DNA of 64,000 bases. Origin: Lacticaseibacillus saniviri JCM 17471 = DSM 24301. Lineage in GTDB: Bacteria > Bacillota > Bacilli > Lactobacillales > Lactobacillaceae. Positions 18,462 to 29,597 of this stretch are shown here, one piece after another (positions within the stretch are counted from its first letter, which is position 1; each line of letters starts with the position of its first letter). The notes below the pieces were generated by a model, which was not told where the DNA came from, did no database searches, and saw only the letters and a program-made list of their open reading frames with translations. The stretch lies in contig NZ_BBBX01000001.1 of the NCBI RefSeq assembly GCF_001311785.1, forward strand, positions 124,001-188,000. Reading direction: 5' to 3'. Made by a program: the position numbers and the translations under genes.

Positions 18462-18517
18462 TTTTGCCTCCAAGTTGACTCTCGCCATACCTTACCACAT
18501 TATCTAAAGCCAAGCAA

Positions 18518-19400
18518 TCAGCCTCGAGGATGGGTCTGATGATAAACACTAATCAACTTTTGATTACTGAGGTGGGTATAGATTTGGGTGGTACTGATGT
18601 CACTGTGGCCGAGCAAGGTCTGAACCACCCGTAAATCCGCCCCATTCTCCAGTAAATGAGTAGCAAAACTGTGGCGCAAAGTATGTGGTGTGACATTCTT
18701 CTTGATTCCTAAACGCGTGATGTAGGCCTCAGATTCTTCCAAATGCCCTGGCGCGTCAAGGCGTGGCCGTGGAAATTCAAGAACACCTCGGGCACCTGCT
18801 GTTTGCCATTGAGCAGTTGCCCTCGCGCAACCGTCAAGTATCGATTGAGCCACTCGACAGCTGGCGGACTGACCGGGACCAAACGTTCCTTGTCACCCTT
18901 ACCGACAACTTGCAGCAAGTTCATGCTCAAATGCAATTGGTTCAACCGCAAATTGATCACTTCTGACACCCGCAGGCCCGTCGCATACATCACTTCAAAA
19001 ATTGCCCGGTCGCGCAGGCCCAATGGCGTTGTCGTGTCCGGCGCCTGCATCAATCGATCCACTTCGGCTGTCGTCAATGTGGCCGGCAAATGCTGGCCCT
19101 TTTAGGTGAGGCGATTAATGTCATCGGATCGGTCGTCATAATCTGCTCGCGATTGAGGTACCGATAGAACTTGCGCAGTGCACTGGTCATGCGCGCCACC
19201 GATGTCGCCTGTTTTTGACTGCTCTGATCGCTCAAGAAGTTTTGAATCACGAGCCGGTCAGTCGGAAAGGTATCCAACTGCTGATCCTCGAGCCATGTTT
19301 TAAATGTGAGCAAGTCTTGCCGGTAACTGGCTTGCGTGGTGGTTGCCAAGCCGCGTTCCACATCCAAATAATGAATAAAGTCAGCAATTTGCTGGTTCAT
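18518..19400 (-). CDS. xerD: Tyrosine recombinase XerD (two apparent frameshifts)
   Basis: Site-specific recombinase that resolves chromosome dimers at dif. The N-terminal SAM-like domain is followed by the catalytic domain: the first arginine in [14 protein letters not shown], then [21 protein letters not shown] with the H-x2-R pair, [15 protein letters not shown] with the histidine and the nucleophilic tyrosine. About 293 residues. One break is at 19098-19105, where four T on the plus strand should be five ([14 protein letters not shown]); the second is near 18745. The start at 19400 overlaps the cvfB stop as TAATG. Confidence 0.93.
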
Positions 19401-20254
19401 TAGTCGATCAACTCGGTAATGCCATCGTGTTGGCGAATTTTCTTAGCTTTCATCAAACTCCCCAGCGCGCGCTTGAATGCACCCTGCTGATTGCAAAAGT
19501 GGCCTGAATCGCTTCGGGATCACTCTTATCGGTATAGGGAATGGACTTGGTCTGACTGTGTTCCAGCACGGCCAAAATCATGGCCGCATCATCGCTGATG
19601 GCTTCGTATGCACGAGGCCGTAAGCTCAGGTTCAAGACCCCATCAGGCCGCACACCAATGACACGGGCGGAGAGATGTTCTCCCAGCCGTGGTTCGGCAT
19701 CACGTTCACTCGGATGGATGAAGCCGAGGAAGAAATCATCGGTCAATACATGTGTCCCAGCCATCTTCAGACGATACACCGTCGCCTGCACATCTTCGTT
19801 ATTTTGGGTTGGCTTAGCCATATTCGCCACGGCGTGAATGGTATCTTCATCGGCGAGTTCACCCCACAACCGGTTCTTCTTATCGCGGCTCAAGTGAATC
19901 ATCAACCGATCACCACGATTAGGCCACAAGCGAGACAATTGTGGTAATTGGTCTAATGACACCACGATATCCTTATCAGGCAAACCGATGTTAACAAAAA
20001 CGCCCAAATCGCGGCGCACTTCAACGACTTCGCCGAATGCATAACGATCCATCCCCACCTTGGGAATGATTGGGGTCAAGCGGGCTTGATTAGAACTATT
20101 TTCGTAGGCAAAGCCCCGAATCTCATCACCGACAGCCAGTTCGGTATCCACCTGGCTCTTATCGGTAGCTAATGTCACGCCTTGATACTGTGAAAAATTT
20201 GGTCATCGTTTTGATCTGAAACGGTCGCAACGATCAATTCACCATTAAAATCCA
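19400..20254 (-). CDS. CvfB-like S1 RNA-binding protein (two apparent frameshifts)
   Basis: A protein of about 284 residues with several S1-like RNA-binding modules and a C-terminal winged-helix region, like CvfB/YitL of other Firmicutes. Visible S1-like stretches are YAFGEVVEVRRDLGVFVNIG and GEHLSARVIGVRPDGVLNLS. The true start is ATG at 20254 (MDFNGELIVATVSDQ) with AAGGAG ahead; the frame breaks near 20200. It breaks again near 19490, after which the C-terminus reads GAFKRALGSLMKAKKIRQ and ends at 19400. Its stop overlaps the xerD start, so the two are coupled. RNA-binding regulators of this family affect virulence genes in staphylococci; the role here is unknown. Confidence 0.85.
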
Positions 20255-20305
20255 TTTTATTCTCCTTGGCAAAATGCGCCGAAACGACATTTTGCAACTC
20301 TCTAC

Positions 20306-20774
20306 TTACTTACCTGGTAACAGGTTGAACAGCGTCAATATCACATAGGTCATGCCTGACGCGATAACGGGACCCGCGGCCACACCTTTGAACAGCGCAA
20401 CCCCCATGATGGTCCCAAAGACGAGGGCGACGGTCACTTCGGGGCTCTGGCTCAACAAGCCGACCCCCTTGGCGGACAGCACGGCGACTAACACCCCACA
20501 GGCAACGGCAATCAAGCCAACGGGGCTCTTAAACATGTTCAAGAGCTCTTTGACGCCAATTTCACCGGTTGCGATAGGCACCATAATCGCCGCAGAGATA
20601 ATCGTCACGCCCCAGTTAATCCCCCGAACTGCCGAGTTTCAACAACCACGGCTGCAGCATCGGAATTAATTTGAGCACCATGACCGCTGCCACCCCAATC
20701 ATCAATGCCTTATTTTTGGCGATGACCGCGATAACCAAAATGGTGCCGAGAAACAGCCAACTTTCCATCTCCAT
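20306..20774 (-). CDS. DUF441 family membrane protein (one apparent frameshift)
   Basis: A small integral membrane protein of about 155 residues with four hydrophobic segments: [20 protein letters not shown], a second around [17 protein letters not shown], then [20 protein letters not shown] and the C-terminal [15 protein letters not shown]. The family is called DUF441/YeaL and has no known function. The frame breaks in a run of five C on the plus strand (20621-20625), which should be four to give [13 protein letters not shown]. Start ATG at 20774 with AGGGAGGG ahead. First gene of the group leading into cvfB and xerD. Confidence 0.88.
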
Positions 20775-20839
20775 TACCCTCCCTTTATTTTACCTAAATT
20801 AGTGCAAGAACGCCCATTATTTTTGATTGCTATCGATAC

Positions 20840-20883
20840 AAAAAGGAGGTTGCAACAAAACCTGCGTTTTGTGACAACCTCCT
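20840..20883 (-). terminator. Terminator of pyk, ACAAAAC-type hairpin
   Basis: On the minus strand AGGAGGTTGTCACAAAAC pairs with GTTTTGTTGCAACCTCCT, followed by TTTTT. Confidence 0.92.
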
Positions 20884-20914
20884 CTTGTGTGACACTTAAA
20901 TTAAGTTAAGTGGT

Positions 20915-22681
20915 TTATAAAGCGTTTGTTGCACCCTTGTAGACGATACCACGACGGGAGTCAACAGTGATTACTTGACCATCTGTGATAACAGTTGTTG
21001 CGTCTTCAGCACCAACGATAACAGGGATGCCCATAGCAATACCGACAACAGCAGCATGGCTGGTTAAACCACCGTTTTCAACAACTAATGCAGCAGCCTT
21101 TTCGATTGCTGGCAAGTAGTCCTTGTCTGTTGTCTTAACAACTAAGATATCACCCTTGGACATCTTAGCAGCTGCTTCGTTAGCATTGCTTGCGATAACA
21201 GCCTTACCAACAGTTGATTCGTCGCCGACACCTGAACCTTGAGTCAACTTAGAACCGATCAATTGGATCTTCATAACGTTTGTTGTCCCTGATTCACCAA
21301 CTGGCACACCAGCAGTGATCAAGATCAAGTCGCCTTCTTCAGCAAAGCCGAGGTCTTGTGCGGTCTTTGTTGCAAGATCGAACATTTCATCAGTGTTGCC
21401 TGGCTTTTCAGCAACAACAGGATAAACACCCCAGTTGATTGTTAAGCCGCGACGAGTCTTGTCATCAAAAGTGATAGCCAAGATGTCAGCCTTTGGACGA
21501 TACTTGGAGATCATCCGGGCTGTGAAGCCACTTTCTGTAGCAGCAACGATGGTCTTAACGCCAAGGTCACGTGCAGTGTGAGCAACAGATTGACCAACAG
21601 CTTCGGTGATGTTCTTCTTAGCGAATTCCTTCAATGCAAAAGCATCTTGGTCAACTAATGAAGCTTCGATGTATTCGTTAATCCGTGCCATTGCAGCAAC
21701 AGATTCTACAGGGTAGTCCCCGTTAGCACTTTCACCAGAAAGCATAGTTGCGTCTGTACCATCCATAACGGCGTTAGCAACGTCGTTAACTTCGGCACGT
21801 GTAGGACGTGGGTTTTCTTGCATAGAATCAAGCATTTGGGTAGCAGTGATAACTGGCTTACCAAGCGCATTGCACTTCTTGATCAGACGCTTTTGAACGA
21901 TTGGCACGTGTTCGAAAGGAATTTCGACACCCATGTCACCACGAGCAACCATCAAACCATCAGAAACCTTCATGATGTCATCGATGTTGTCGATACCTTC
22001 TTGGGATTCGATCTTAGGGAAGATTTGAACGTTTAATGCGTCCTTTTCTTCGAGTAATTCACGAATATCCATAACGTCTTGAGGCTTACGAACGAATGAT
22101 GCAGCGATGAAGTTGATGCCGTTGTCTAAACCAAAACGGATATCATCAGCATCTTTTTCAGTAATACCAGGTAAGTTGATGGAAACACCAGGTGCGTTAA
22201 CACCCTTACGTGAACCTAAGAGACCATCATTTTGAACCTTAGTTACTAATTCGCGGTTTGCTTCGTCTTTTTCAGTAATAACAACGTCGATTAAACCATC
22301 ATCGAATAAGACATGCCCACCAACGTGAGTATCGTCATATAAGCCAGGGTATGTGACAGCAACCTTGTCCTTGTTACCTTCAAGGCTGGCATCCATCGAA
22401 ATACGCAGAACATCGCCAGTATGTAATTCGATCTTACCGTTATCTGTTGCTTGAACAGTTGTCCGGATTTCAGCACCCTTTGTGTCCAACATGATCCCAA
22501 CAGTCTTACCAGTGATCTTTTCAGCTTCGTGAACCATGTTCATCCGGCCGAGATGTTCTTCGTGATCACCATGTGAGAAGTTAAACCGGAATACATTAGC
22601 CCCCGCCTCAATTAACTTAACAATAATATCTGTAGTGTTACTTGCTGGTCCGAGTGTGCTAACGATCTTGGTTTTTTTCAT
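20915..22681 (-). CDS. pyk: Pyruvate kinase
   Basis: Last enzyme of glycolysis, making pyruvate and ATP from phosphoenolpyruvate. The 588 residues include KKTKIVSTLGPASN at the start, the active-site block IFPKIESQEGIDNIDDI, MVARGDMGVEIP and ATQMLDSMQENPRPTRAE. The extra C-terminal domain of about 110 residues (from GDILVVKTTDKDYLPAI through GGLTSHAAVVG) resembles the PEP-utiliser mobile domain found in Bacillus-type enzymes. The frame is intact. It lies 60 bases downstream of pfkA, with an A/T-rich gap holding a small weak hairpin; co-transcription is likely. Confidence 0.97.
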   Translation of the reverse strand: MKKTKIVSTLGPASNTTDIIVKLIEAGANVFRFNFSHGDHEEHLGRMNMVHEAEKITGKTVGIMLDTKGAEIRTTVQATDNGKIELHTGDVLRISMDASLEGNKDKVAVTYPGLYDDTHVGGHVLFDDGLIDVVITEKDEANRELVTKVQNDGLLGSRKGVNAPGVSINLPGITEKDADDIRFGLDNGINFIAASFVRKPQDVMDIRELLEEKDALNVQIFPKIESQEGIDNIDDIMKVSDGLMVARGDMGVEIPFEHVPIVQKRLIKKCNALGKPVITATQMLDSMQENPRPTRAEVNDVANAVMDGTDATMLSGESANGDYPVESVAAMARINEYIEASLVDQDAFALKEFAKKNITEAVGQSVAHTARDLGVKTIVAATESGFTARMISKYRPKADILAITFDDKTRRGLTINWGVYPVVAEKPGNTDEMFDLATKTAQDLGFAEEGDLILITAGVPVGESGTTNVMKIQLIGSKLTQGSGVGDESTVGKAVIASNANEAAAKMSKGDILVVKTTDKDYLPAIEKAAALVVENGGLTSHAAVVGIAMGIPVIVGAEDATTVITDGQVITVDSRRGIVYKGATNAL

Positions 22682-22743
22682 AAATGGATTCTCTCCTTTG
22701 AATAGTTTTAAAAAGACGTTAATGTCGTTTTTTTTAACAGTAA

Positions 22744-23724
<981 letters not shown>

Positions 23725-23725
23725 C

Positions 23726-23754
23726 TATTTGATCAATTTGCTTGATCTCAAATA
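23726..23754 (-). promoter_or_regulatory. Bulged stem-loop in the pfkA leader
   Basis: TATTTGATCAA at 23726-23736 faces TTGATCTCAAATA at 23742-23754, pairing with a two-base bulge around a short loop. It lies between the putative promoter and the ribosome site. No T-tract follows, so it is not a terminator. Confidence 0.45.
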
Positions 23755-23761
23755 CTTGTAC

Positions 23762-23790
23762 AGCATATCACTTTTCAGAAAGAATGTCCC
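23762..23790 (-). promoter_or_regulatory. Candidate pfkA-pyk promoter
   Basis: The minus strand reads GGGACA, 17 bases, TATGCT. The -35 is imperfect; no cre site matching the CcpA consensus was seen here. Confidence 0.4.
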
Positions 23791-23813
23791 GTCATTTTCA
23801 AATATTTCTGACT

Positions 23814-26800
23814 TTACTGGTTTACCACTTGATTAGGCCGCAAAACAACGGCGTTTTCACCAAATTGGGCCTTGAGAGCGGTCAGTAAGAGATCACTACC
23901 ATCAACCCAATATTGACGGGCTAAAAGCACTCCTTGCCGGCTACCTTGTGCCACAGTGATCACAGGAATGGTTCCGTGGTATTGTTGAACCGTTTTCAGC
24001 AAAGTTTCTTGCCCGCTCGCATCAAAATCTTGCGGCGTTTGAATGAAGAGCCGTGCGCTAGGCATCAGTGCATCTGCCAGCTGAATCGAGTTCGCAATCA
24101 CCTGCAGGGCATCGTTGCGCAATTCGGTTTTGCCCTGAATCATGACAATGGCATCTTCTGGCAACTGGTCAAAGACCGGGTACAGGCTTGGAAAAATCGT
24201 CACCGAAGCGCCACCAGTCTGATCCTGCACATCCACGAACGCCATGGCCTGGCCCTTCTTGGTCCGAATGCGTTTGGCGTGGCGAATCTGTGCCAAAATG
24301 GTCACGGACTGATCCGCTTCAAGACCTGCAATTGCCTGAATGGGATACTGCTGCTTCAAGAAATTGAACTTCTCAACCGGATGACCCGAGAGGTACACCC
24401 CGAGGGCCGCTTGTTCGCGATCCAATTGTTCCGACAACGTCCAAGCATCCACCTTCGTTAACTTGGGTTGCAACATCTCAAACAAGCCCACATCATTGCC
24501 ACTCAACTTAACTGATTCGATCAATTCATCCAGATTAAACGCAACCTGCGCGCGATTGCTGTCGAAGCGATCGAACACGCCGGCATCAACCAATGGCGCT
24601 AGTGTGGCCGTCTTGAGCCACTTGGGATCCAATCGCTGCAGAAAATCACGCAAATCCTTAAATGGCCCGTTCTTGCGTGCCGTTAAGATGTCACCAGCAA
24701 AATCACGCCGGACACCCTTAATGGACAACAGCCCGAACAGAATTTGATCCTGATTGACGCTGAAGTAGCGTTGACTGCTATTGATATCAGGCCCCACAAC
24801 CCGGACCTTGAGTTCCCGTGCTTCTTGCAGATAAATGCGCAGCTTGGCGGTATTGCTCAAGGATGAATTCATCAGAGACGTGAAGAACGCCGCGGGATAA
24901 TGCACCTTGAGATAGGCCAGCCAAAACGCAATCATACTGTACGCCACCGCGTGGGAGCGATTGAACCCGTAGTTAGCGAACCGATCGATATACGCGTAAA
25001 CCGTCTCTGCCGTCTGCCGATCAAAGCCCTTTTCAAGCGCGCCGTCAATGAATCGCTTCTGCTCATCCGCTAACACGGCCGCCTTTTTTCTTACTCATCG
25101 CCCGCCGCAACAGATCGGCCTCCCCTAATGAGAAGCCACCCATGACACTCGCAACTTGCATGACCTGTTCCTGATACACCAGCACGCCATATGTGGGCGC
25201 CAGAATCGGTTCCAACGCGGGTGCGGGATAGCTGATGGGTTCCTGCCCGTGCTTCCGCGCCACAAAGGTATCGATATTTTCCATTGGTCCCGGCCGATAC
25301 AGGGCATTAACAGCCACAACATCTTCAAAACTGCTTGGTCCCAACTGCCGCAACACCGCCTTGATGCCACTCGATTCAAACTGGAACACGCCGTTGGTAT
25401 CGCCACGCGCAAACAAGGCTAACGTGTCCGGGTCATCCAGCGGAATCGTTGCCGGATTAATCGCCTGGCCCGTTTGCTTCTGCACATAACTCAACGTGCT
25501 AGCGAGAATACTCAAATTGCGCAGCCCCAAGAAATCCATTTTGAGCAGGCCTAACGCTTCGACATTCCCCATCGCAAATTGGGTCTGTTCGATACCGTCA
25601 CCACCGCTCTGCAAAGCCACCGTGTCGGTGAGTGGTTGATCGGATAGGACAATCCCCGCCGCATGGGTTGAGTAATGGCGCGGCAAGCCTTCAATCGCCA
25701 GCGCGGTTTGGAACAAGCGCTGATTCTCTTGCGCATCCGCCACCAGATTCTTGAGCGCTTGCGACTGCTGGTAGGCTTGCTGCAGGCTCACATGCAAGCC
25801 AGGTGGAATCGCGTTGCTCCACTGGTTGCTTTGAAACTGACTGAGACCAAGACCCGGGCCACATCACGCAGCGCTTGCTTGGCCCCAAATGTCCCAAAGG
25901 TCACAATCTGCGCCATGTGATTGGCACCATATTTATCGTGCACATAATTGATCAATTCATTCCGCCGATTATCGGGAATGTCCAAGTCGATATCCGGCAT
26001 ATTGGCGCGATTGGGATTCAGGAACCGTTCAAACAAGAGATTGTACTGAATCGGATCGACTTCAGTAATCGCTAGGGCGTAACTTACAAGTGACCCCGCT
26101 GCTGAACCCCGTCCTGGCCCTGTAATAATACCGACCTCATGCGCATGATTCATCACATCCCAAATCACAAGAAAGTAATCCGCAAAGCCCATCTTGGTAA
26201 TGACATCTAATTCATAAGCCAGGCGCGTTTGATACGCTTCTGGAATCGGATCACCGAGTCGTTTGGTCAACCCGCTTTGGGCCAACATGGCCAAATACGC
26301 CGGCGCCGACTGGCCATCAGGTGTCTGGTAATGCGGCAACTGTGGTTGCTTGAAATCAATGGTCACGTCACAGCGTTTGGCAAGTGATGCCATATTGGTC
26401 AAGGCATCCGTTAAATCGGCCGCCTCAAATAATTGCGTCATCTGCGTTTCCGGCATCAACCACCGCTCACCGGCATCAAACAACGTGGGGTCTCTAAAAT
26501 TGAGTTGGGTCCCGGCATCAATCGCCTGGAGTACCTGCTGGGTGAAGGCATCGGTTGGATCTTGGTACCACACATCCCCTAGCGCGAGCAGCGGATAGTC
26601 ATGAAGCCGAGCAAAGGCCACGATATCGTGCTGAACCATGATTGGGGTCACACCGATAAAAACGGATGCCGGAAACTTGGTATTAAAGCGCTCAAAGGCC
26701 GCCTGTGCTTGTTGCGCTTGGCCCTGTTCAATCAGATCCACTACAGTGCTCTTGGCCGTCGTGATGACAGCAAGCCCCGTGAAATTATCGAGATCATCAA

Positions 26801-27105
26801 ACGTCACATCGGGATGCAGCATCACCTGTGATGACAGCCGCAATAATTGATGATAGCCTGCCGTCGTCTCTGCTATCAATAGGAACGTTTTCGTCTGCCA
26901 ATTGCATCGTCATCCCCAGAATGGGCATGATATCGGCTTGCTTGGCTTGCGTGTAGAAATCAACCAAGCCACTCACCACATTGGTGTCTGTCAATGCCAC
27001 ACGCGAATAGCCCCGCGTCTTGGCCGCCTGAATAATACCGGGCAGTGTCTGCGGGCTATTGAGCAGTGAATAACTGCTATGCACTTGAAATTGTGTAAAT
27101 GTCAT
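23814..27105 (-). CDS. dnaE: DNA polymerase III alpha subunit DnaE (three apparent frameshifts)
   Basis: The essential DnaE-type replicative polymerase, about 1096 residues. An N-terminal PHP domain (MTFTQFQVHSSYSLL, VALTDTNVVSGLVDFY) is followed by the polymerase core with GPGRGSAAGSLVSYAL and NMPDIDLDIPDNRRNELINY, which holds catalytic aspartates. Helix-hairpin-helix and OB-fold regions (VTILAQIRHAKRIRTKKGQ) end it. Breaks lie near 26880, 25852 (one G missing, to read VLGLSQFQSN) and 25085 (in an A/G run, to read SKKKAAVLADEQK). The sequence AAAAAAGG at the last site could slip, but DnaE is not known to use programmed frameshifting. The start ATG at 27105 has GAGGTGG ahead. Confidence 0.95.
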
Positions 27106-27122
27106 TTTGCCACCTCAATTTG

Positions 27123-27178
27123 ATTATAACCGAAAACCAATTGGCTGTTGCAAACTGGTCATTTCATGATAAGATAAT
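27123..27178. promoter_or_regulatory. Divergent dnaE/DUF2929 promoter pair sharing a palindromic -35
   Basis: TTGCAA at 27148-27153 reads the same on both strands. The minus strand has TATAAT 19 bases away (27123-27128) for dnaE. The plus strand has TAAGAT at 16 bases (27170-27175) or GATAAT at 19 bases for the small membrane protein. The geometry repeats that seen between cca and yitT. Confidence 0.5.
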
Positions 27179-27199
27179 CTTCAGAAAAGAGGGATCGAC

Positions 27200-27388
27200 A
27201 TGCGTTATATTGCGACGCTTTTTTGGGGGTCAATCCTGGGTGAAGTCATCGGATTCTTGCTCTCCGCTCTGAACGGTACCCAATTTAATCCTCAACAAAG
27301 CCTTATTGTCAGTGTGATCTTCGTGATTATCCTTTTCATGATGCCAGCCATCATGAAGCAGTTTGATACCACTGCATCTAAATCATAG
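27200..27388 (+). CDS. DUF2929 family small membrane protein
   Basis: A 62-residue protein with two hydrophobic segments, YIATLFWGSILGEVIGFLLS and LIVSVIFVIILFMMPAIM, matching the DUF2929 pattern of Firmicutes. No function is known. Start ATG at 27200 with AAAGAGGG ahead. It is divergent from dnaE and lies 70 bases before the secreted deacetylase gene, with no terminator between. Confidence 0.82.
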   Translation: MRYIATLFWGSILGEVIGFLLSALNGTQFNPQQSLIVSVIFVIILFMMPAIMKQFDTTASKS

Positions 27389-27457
27389 TAGATGAGACCG
27401 GGCGATTGTTGCTGCGGTCTTTTCTTTTGCACAAAAATTCGAATGGAGCGACGACGA

Positions 27458-29454
27458 GTGAAAAAGCAGTTTTGGTTAACATTTGGGTTTGGGTTTCAGG
27501 GCTGGGTGTGGCATTACAGGCCCACCCCGTACACGCCGCAACGATCACCTTACAAAGTGATCAGCGCCTGGCCCAAACCGCGGGTGAAAAACAATCAGGT
27601 GAAGCATTAAAGGCAGGTACGAGCTGGCGGGTCAGCCAGGCCGTCACCAAAGATAAGAATGTCTGGCTTGAATTAGGCCGCAATCAGTGGTTGCCGGTCG
27701 AATTCCCCGGGACCTTGCAACTCACTAAAGAAACACCTGTCTATTCTGCACCTACCATTCCTGCCAGTCTCTCAAAGAAATTAGCCGCCGGCAGTCAGTG
27801 GCAGTTTTTTGATGTGCAATTGATTAATGATACGCTCTGGTACTCCCTAGGTGGTCACCAGTGGATCAACCTTGAAGATGCCCAGCCACAGTCCGGTCAA
27901 GACCTGACTGTGACCCCACATGACACCATTCAGGTGCAGCTCAAAAACAAGGATGCGTCACTCGATTATTTGACCGATAAGGGCTTTATTCCAGCGGCCA
28001 ACAGTGATCTGATCAACCAAACATTCACGGTTGACCAGCAAATCGATCAACCGGATCATCCCGCCATGTATCTGCTCAAGCAATACACCCACGTGATTGC
28101 GTGGATTAGTGCGGATGACGTCCAAGAAATTCCGGATACACCGGTCACCTTTACCCAGACAGTGGCACAACGTCAAAGTGTTACCCTACGCCCAAGTAGC
28201 AATGAATCCAGTTTTTATTTGACCGATGACGGGCTCAAAAAAGCTAAACCTGTCAAAAACCTGCAACAGCTTTCCGGCCTCACCACTCGCCGGACTCTGG
28301 TTGGGAGCGATGGCAGTCAATTCGATCTGATCGAACAAGCCGGGCAACAGCTCGCCTGGGTGAACCAAAAGAGTGTACAAAAGGCCACCATGTCCGTTCA
28401 AACCAATCAAACCACGATTGTCTACAATGACTATGGCAAGTCTCGCCAATACAGTTACCGGACACTGCCAGCCAATACCAATGTGACGTACTATGATCAC
28501 GTGACCGATGGCGACACTACCTGGTACAGCCTGGGCCACAATCAGTGGTTCACGCTCGACAGTGATTTGAATCAGATGACCCCAGAAAGCCTGAATGCAC
28601 AAACACTCACGCTGACCAGTGCCACACCAATTTACAGCGATACCGACCACAAGCAACAGGTTGGCCAATTAGCAGCCAATGATACCGCGACGATTGAGGC
28701 AGTTAAGACTGTTGATCACCGCCTCTGGTACCAAAATGCCATGGGCTGGTTCTCCCCTGCGTATGAAGTGACCAAGAATTGGCATTACCAAGACCAACCC
28801 GTTCGCTTACCAATTCTGATGTATCACGATTTCGAAGACACCGTGACCAGCAATATCTACGCGATTCCCGCTGCACAATTCAAGCAACAATTGGACTGGT
28901 TGGACAAAGCCGGTTACCAAACATTGACCCCTGACCAATCCTATTACGCCCTCACCACGAATTACCTACCAACCAGCAAGGTCGTTTGGATGACGATGGA
29001 TGATGGCTATCAATCATGGTATCGCCAAATCATGCCGCTGGTTCAAGAAAGTGGCGTACACGTCACCGGCTTCCAAATCGTCAATCGGATGGACAGCAAT
29101 TGGAGTTTGAACCCTAGCGAAATCAAGACATTGATGGCCGCTGGCTTCAATCTCGAATCCCACACCATGAATCACGTGAAGTTGGGACAACAAGGTGATT
29201 ACACCGCCAGCCAGGAATTAACCGAATCAAAGGCAGATCTGCAAAAGCAATTCGATGCCCCAATCACCACGATTGCCTATCCTTACGGGAGCTACACGAA
29301 CAAGACCGAAAACCTTACTCAGGCCGCTGGCTACCAAATGGGCCTCGCGATGGATAACCGAGTGGCAACATTGAGCGACTCGCTCTATGCCTTACCACGA
29401 ATTACCGTCACCCCAGATTTAAGTAAGCAAGCATTTCTCGACAAATTACAATAA
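27458..29454 (+). CDS. Secreted polysaccharide deacetylase with SH3-like repeats (one apparent frameshift)
   Basis: A large extracellular protein of about 665 residues. The N-terminal signal peptide is broken by one indel near 27485; rejoined it reads MKKQFWL, a hydrophobic stretch, then a signal peptidase-like site at PVHAA. The middle carries several wall-binding-like repeats with a W-x-x-LG-x-x-QW core: WLELGRNQWLPVE, WYSLGGHQWINLE and WYSLGHNQWFTLD. The last 210 residues are a NodB-type carbohydrate esterase 4 domain: LPILMYHDF, TMDDGYQSWY (usual form TFDDG) and ESHTMNHVK with the H-x3-H metal pair. It probably deacetylates peptidoglycan or a surface glycan. The GTG at 27458 has GGAGCGACGA ahead. 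Confidence 0.85.
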
Positions 29455-29461
29455 TAGGTAC

Positions 29462-29503
29462 AAGGCCGTGACCGCCCAAGCTGGGTAGTCACAGCCTTTT
29501 TTT
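29462..29503 (+). terminator. Terminator of the deacetylase gene
   Basis: AAGGC-GTGAC and GTCAC-GCCTT arms with an A/C mismatch, followed by seven T. Confidence 0.85.
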
Positions 29504-29538
29504 GTTACCAAAACGGATAGCACTCAAACCCCTTTAGG

Positions 29539-29585
29539 TTTACAAATGAAGCGACAGCGATGTATATTTGATATATCAATATACA
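29539..29585 (+). promoter_or_regulatory. gntR promoter overlapped by a palindromic operator
   Basis: TTTACA (29539-29544) and TATATT (29563-29568) are separated by 18 bases. A palindrome with core TTGATATATCAA and outer arms TGTATAT/ATATACA spans 29561-29585 and covers the -10 and start region. This placement predicts self-repression by the GntR protein encoded 12 bases further on. Confidence 0.65.
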
Positions 29586-29597
29586 GGAGTGATTGGA

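Noticed and set aside
23934-24461. A 175-residue plus-strand frame within dnaE
   Set aside because: It is antisense to conserved DnaE coding sequence; composition reflects the complement of that gene.
25080-25090. A slippery-looking A/G run in dnaE as a programmed frameshift
   Set aside because: Programmed slippage is known for dnaX, not dnaE, and two other breaks in the same gene have no slippery site. A sequencing indel is simpler.
27406-27457. An earlier start for the deacetylase at 27406
   Set aside because: It skips a natural signal peptide and has no ribosome site; the frame there is an artefact of the indel near 27485.
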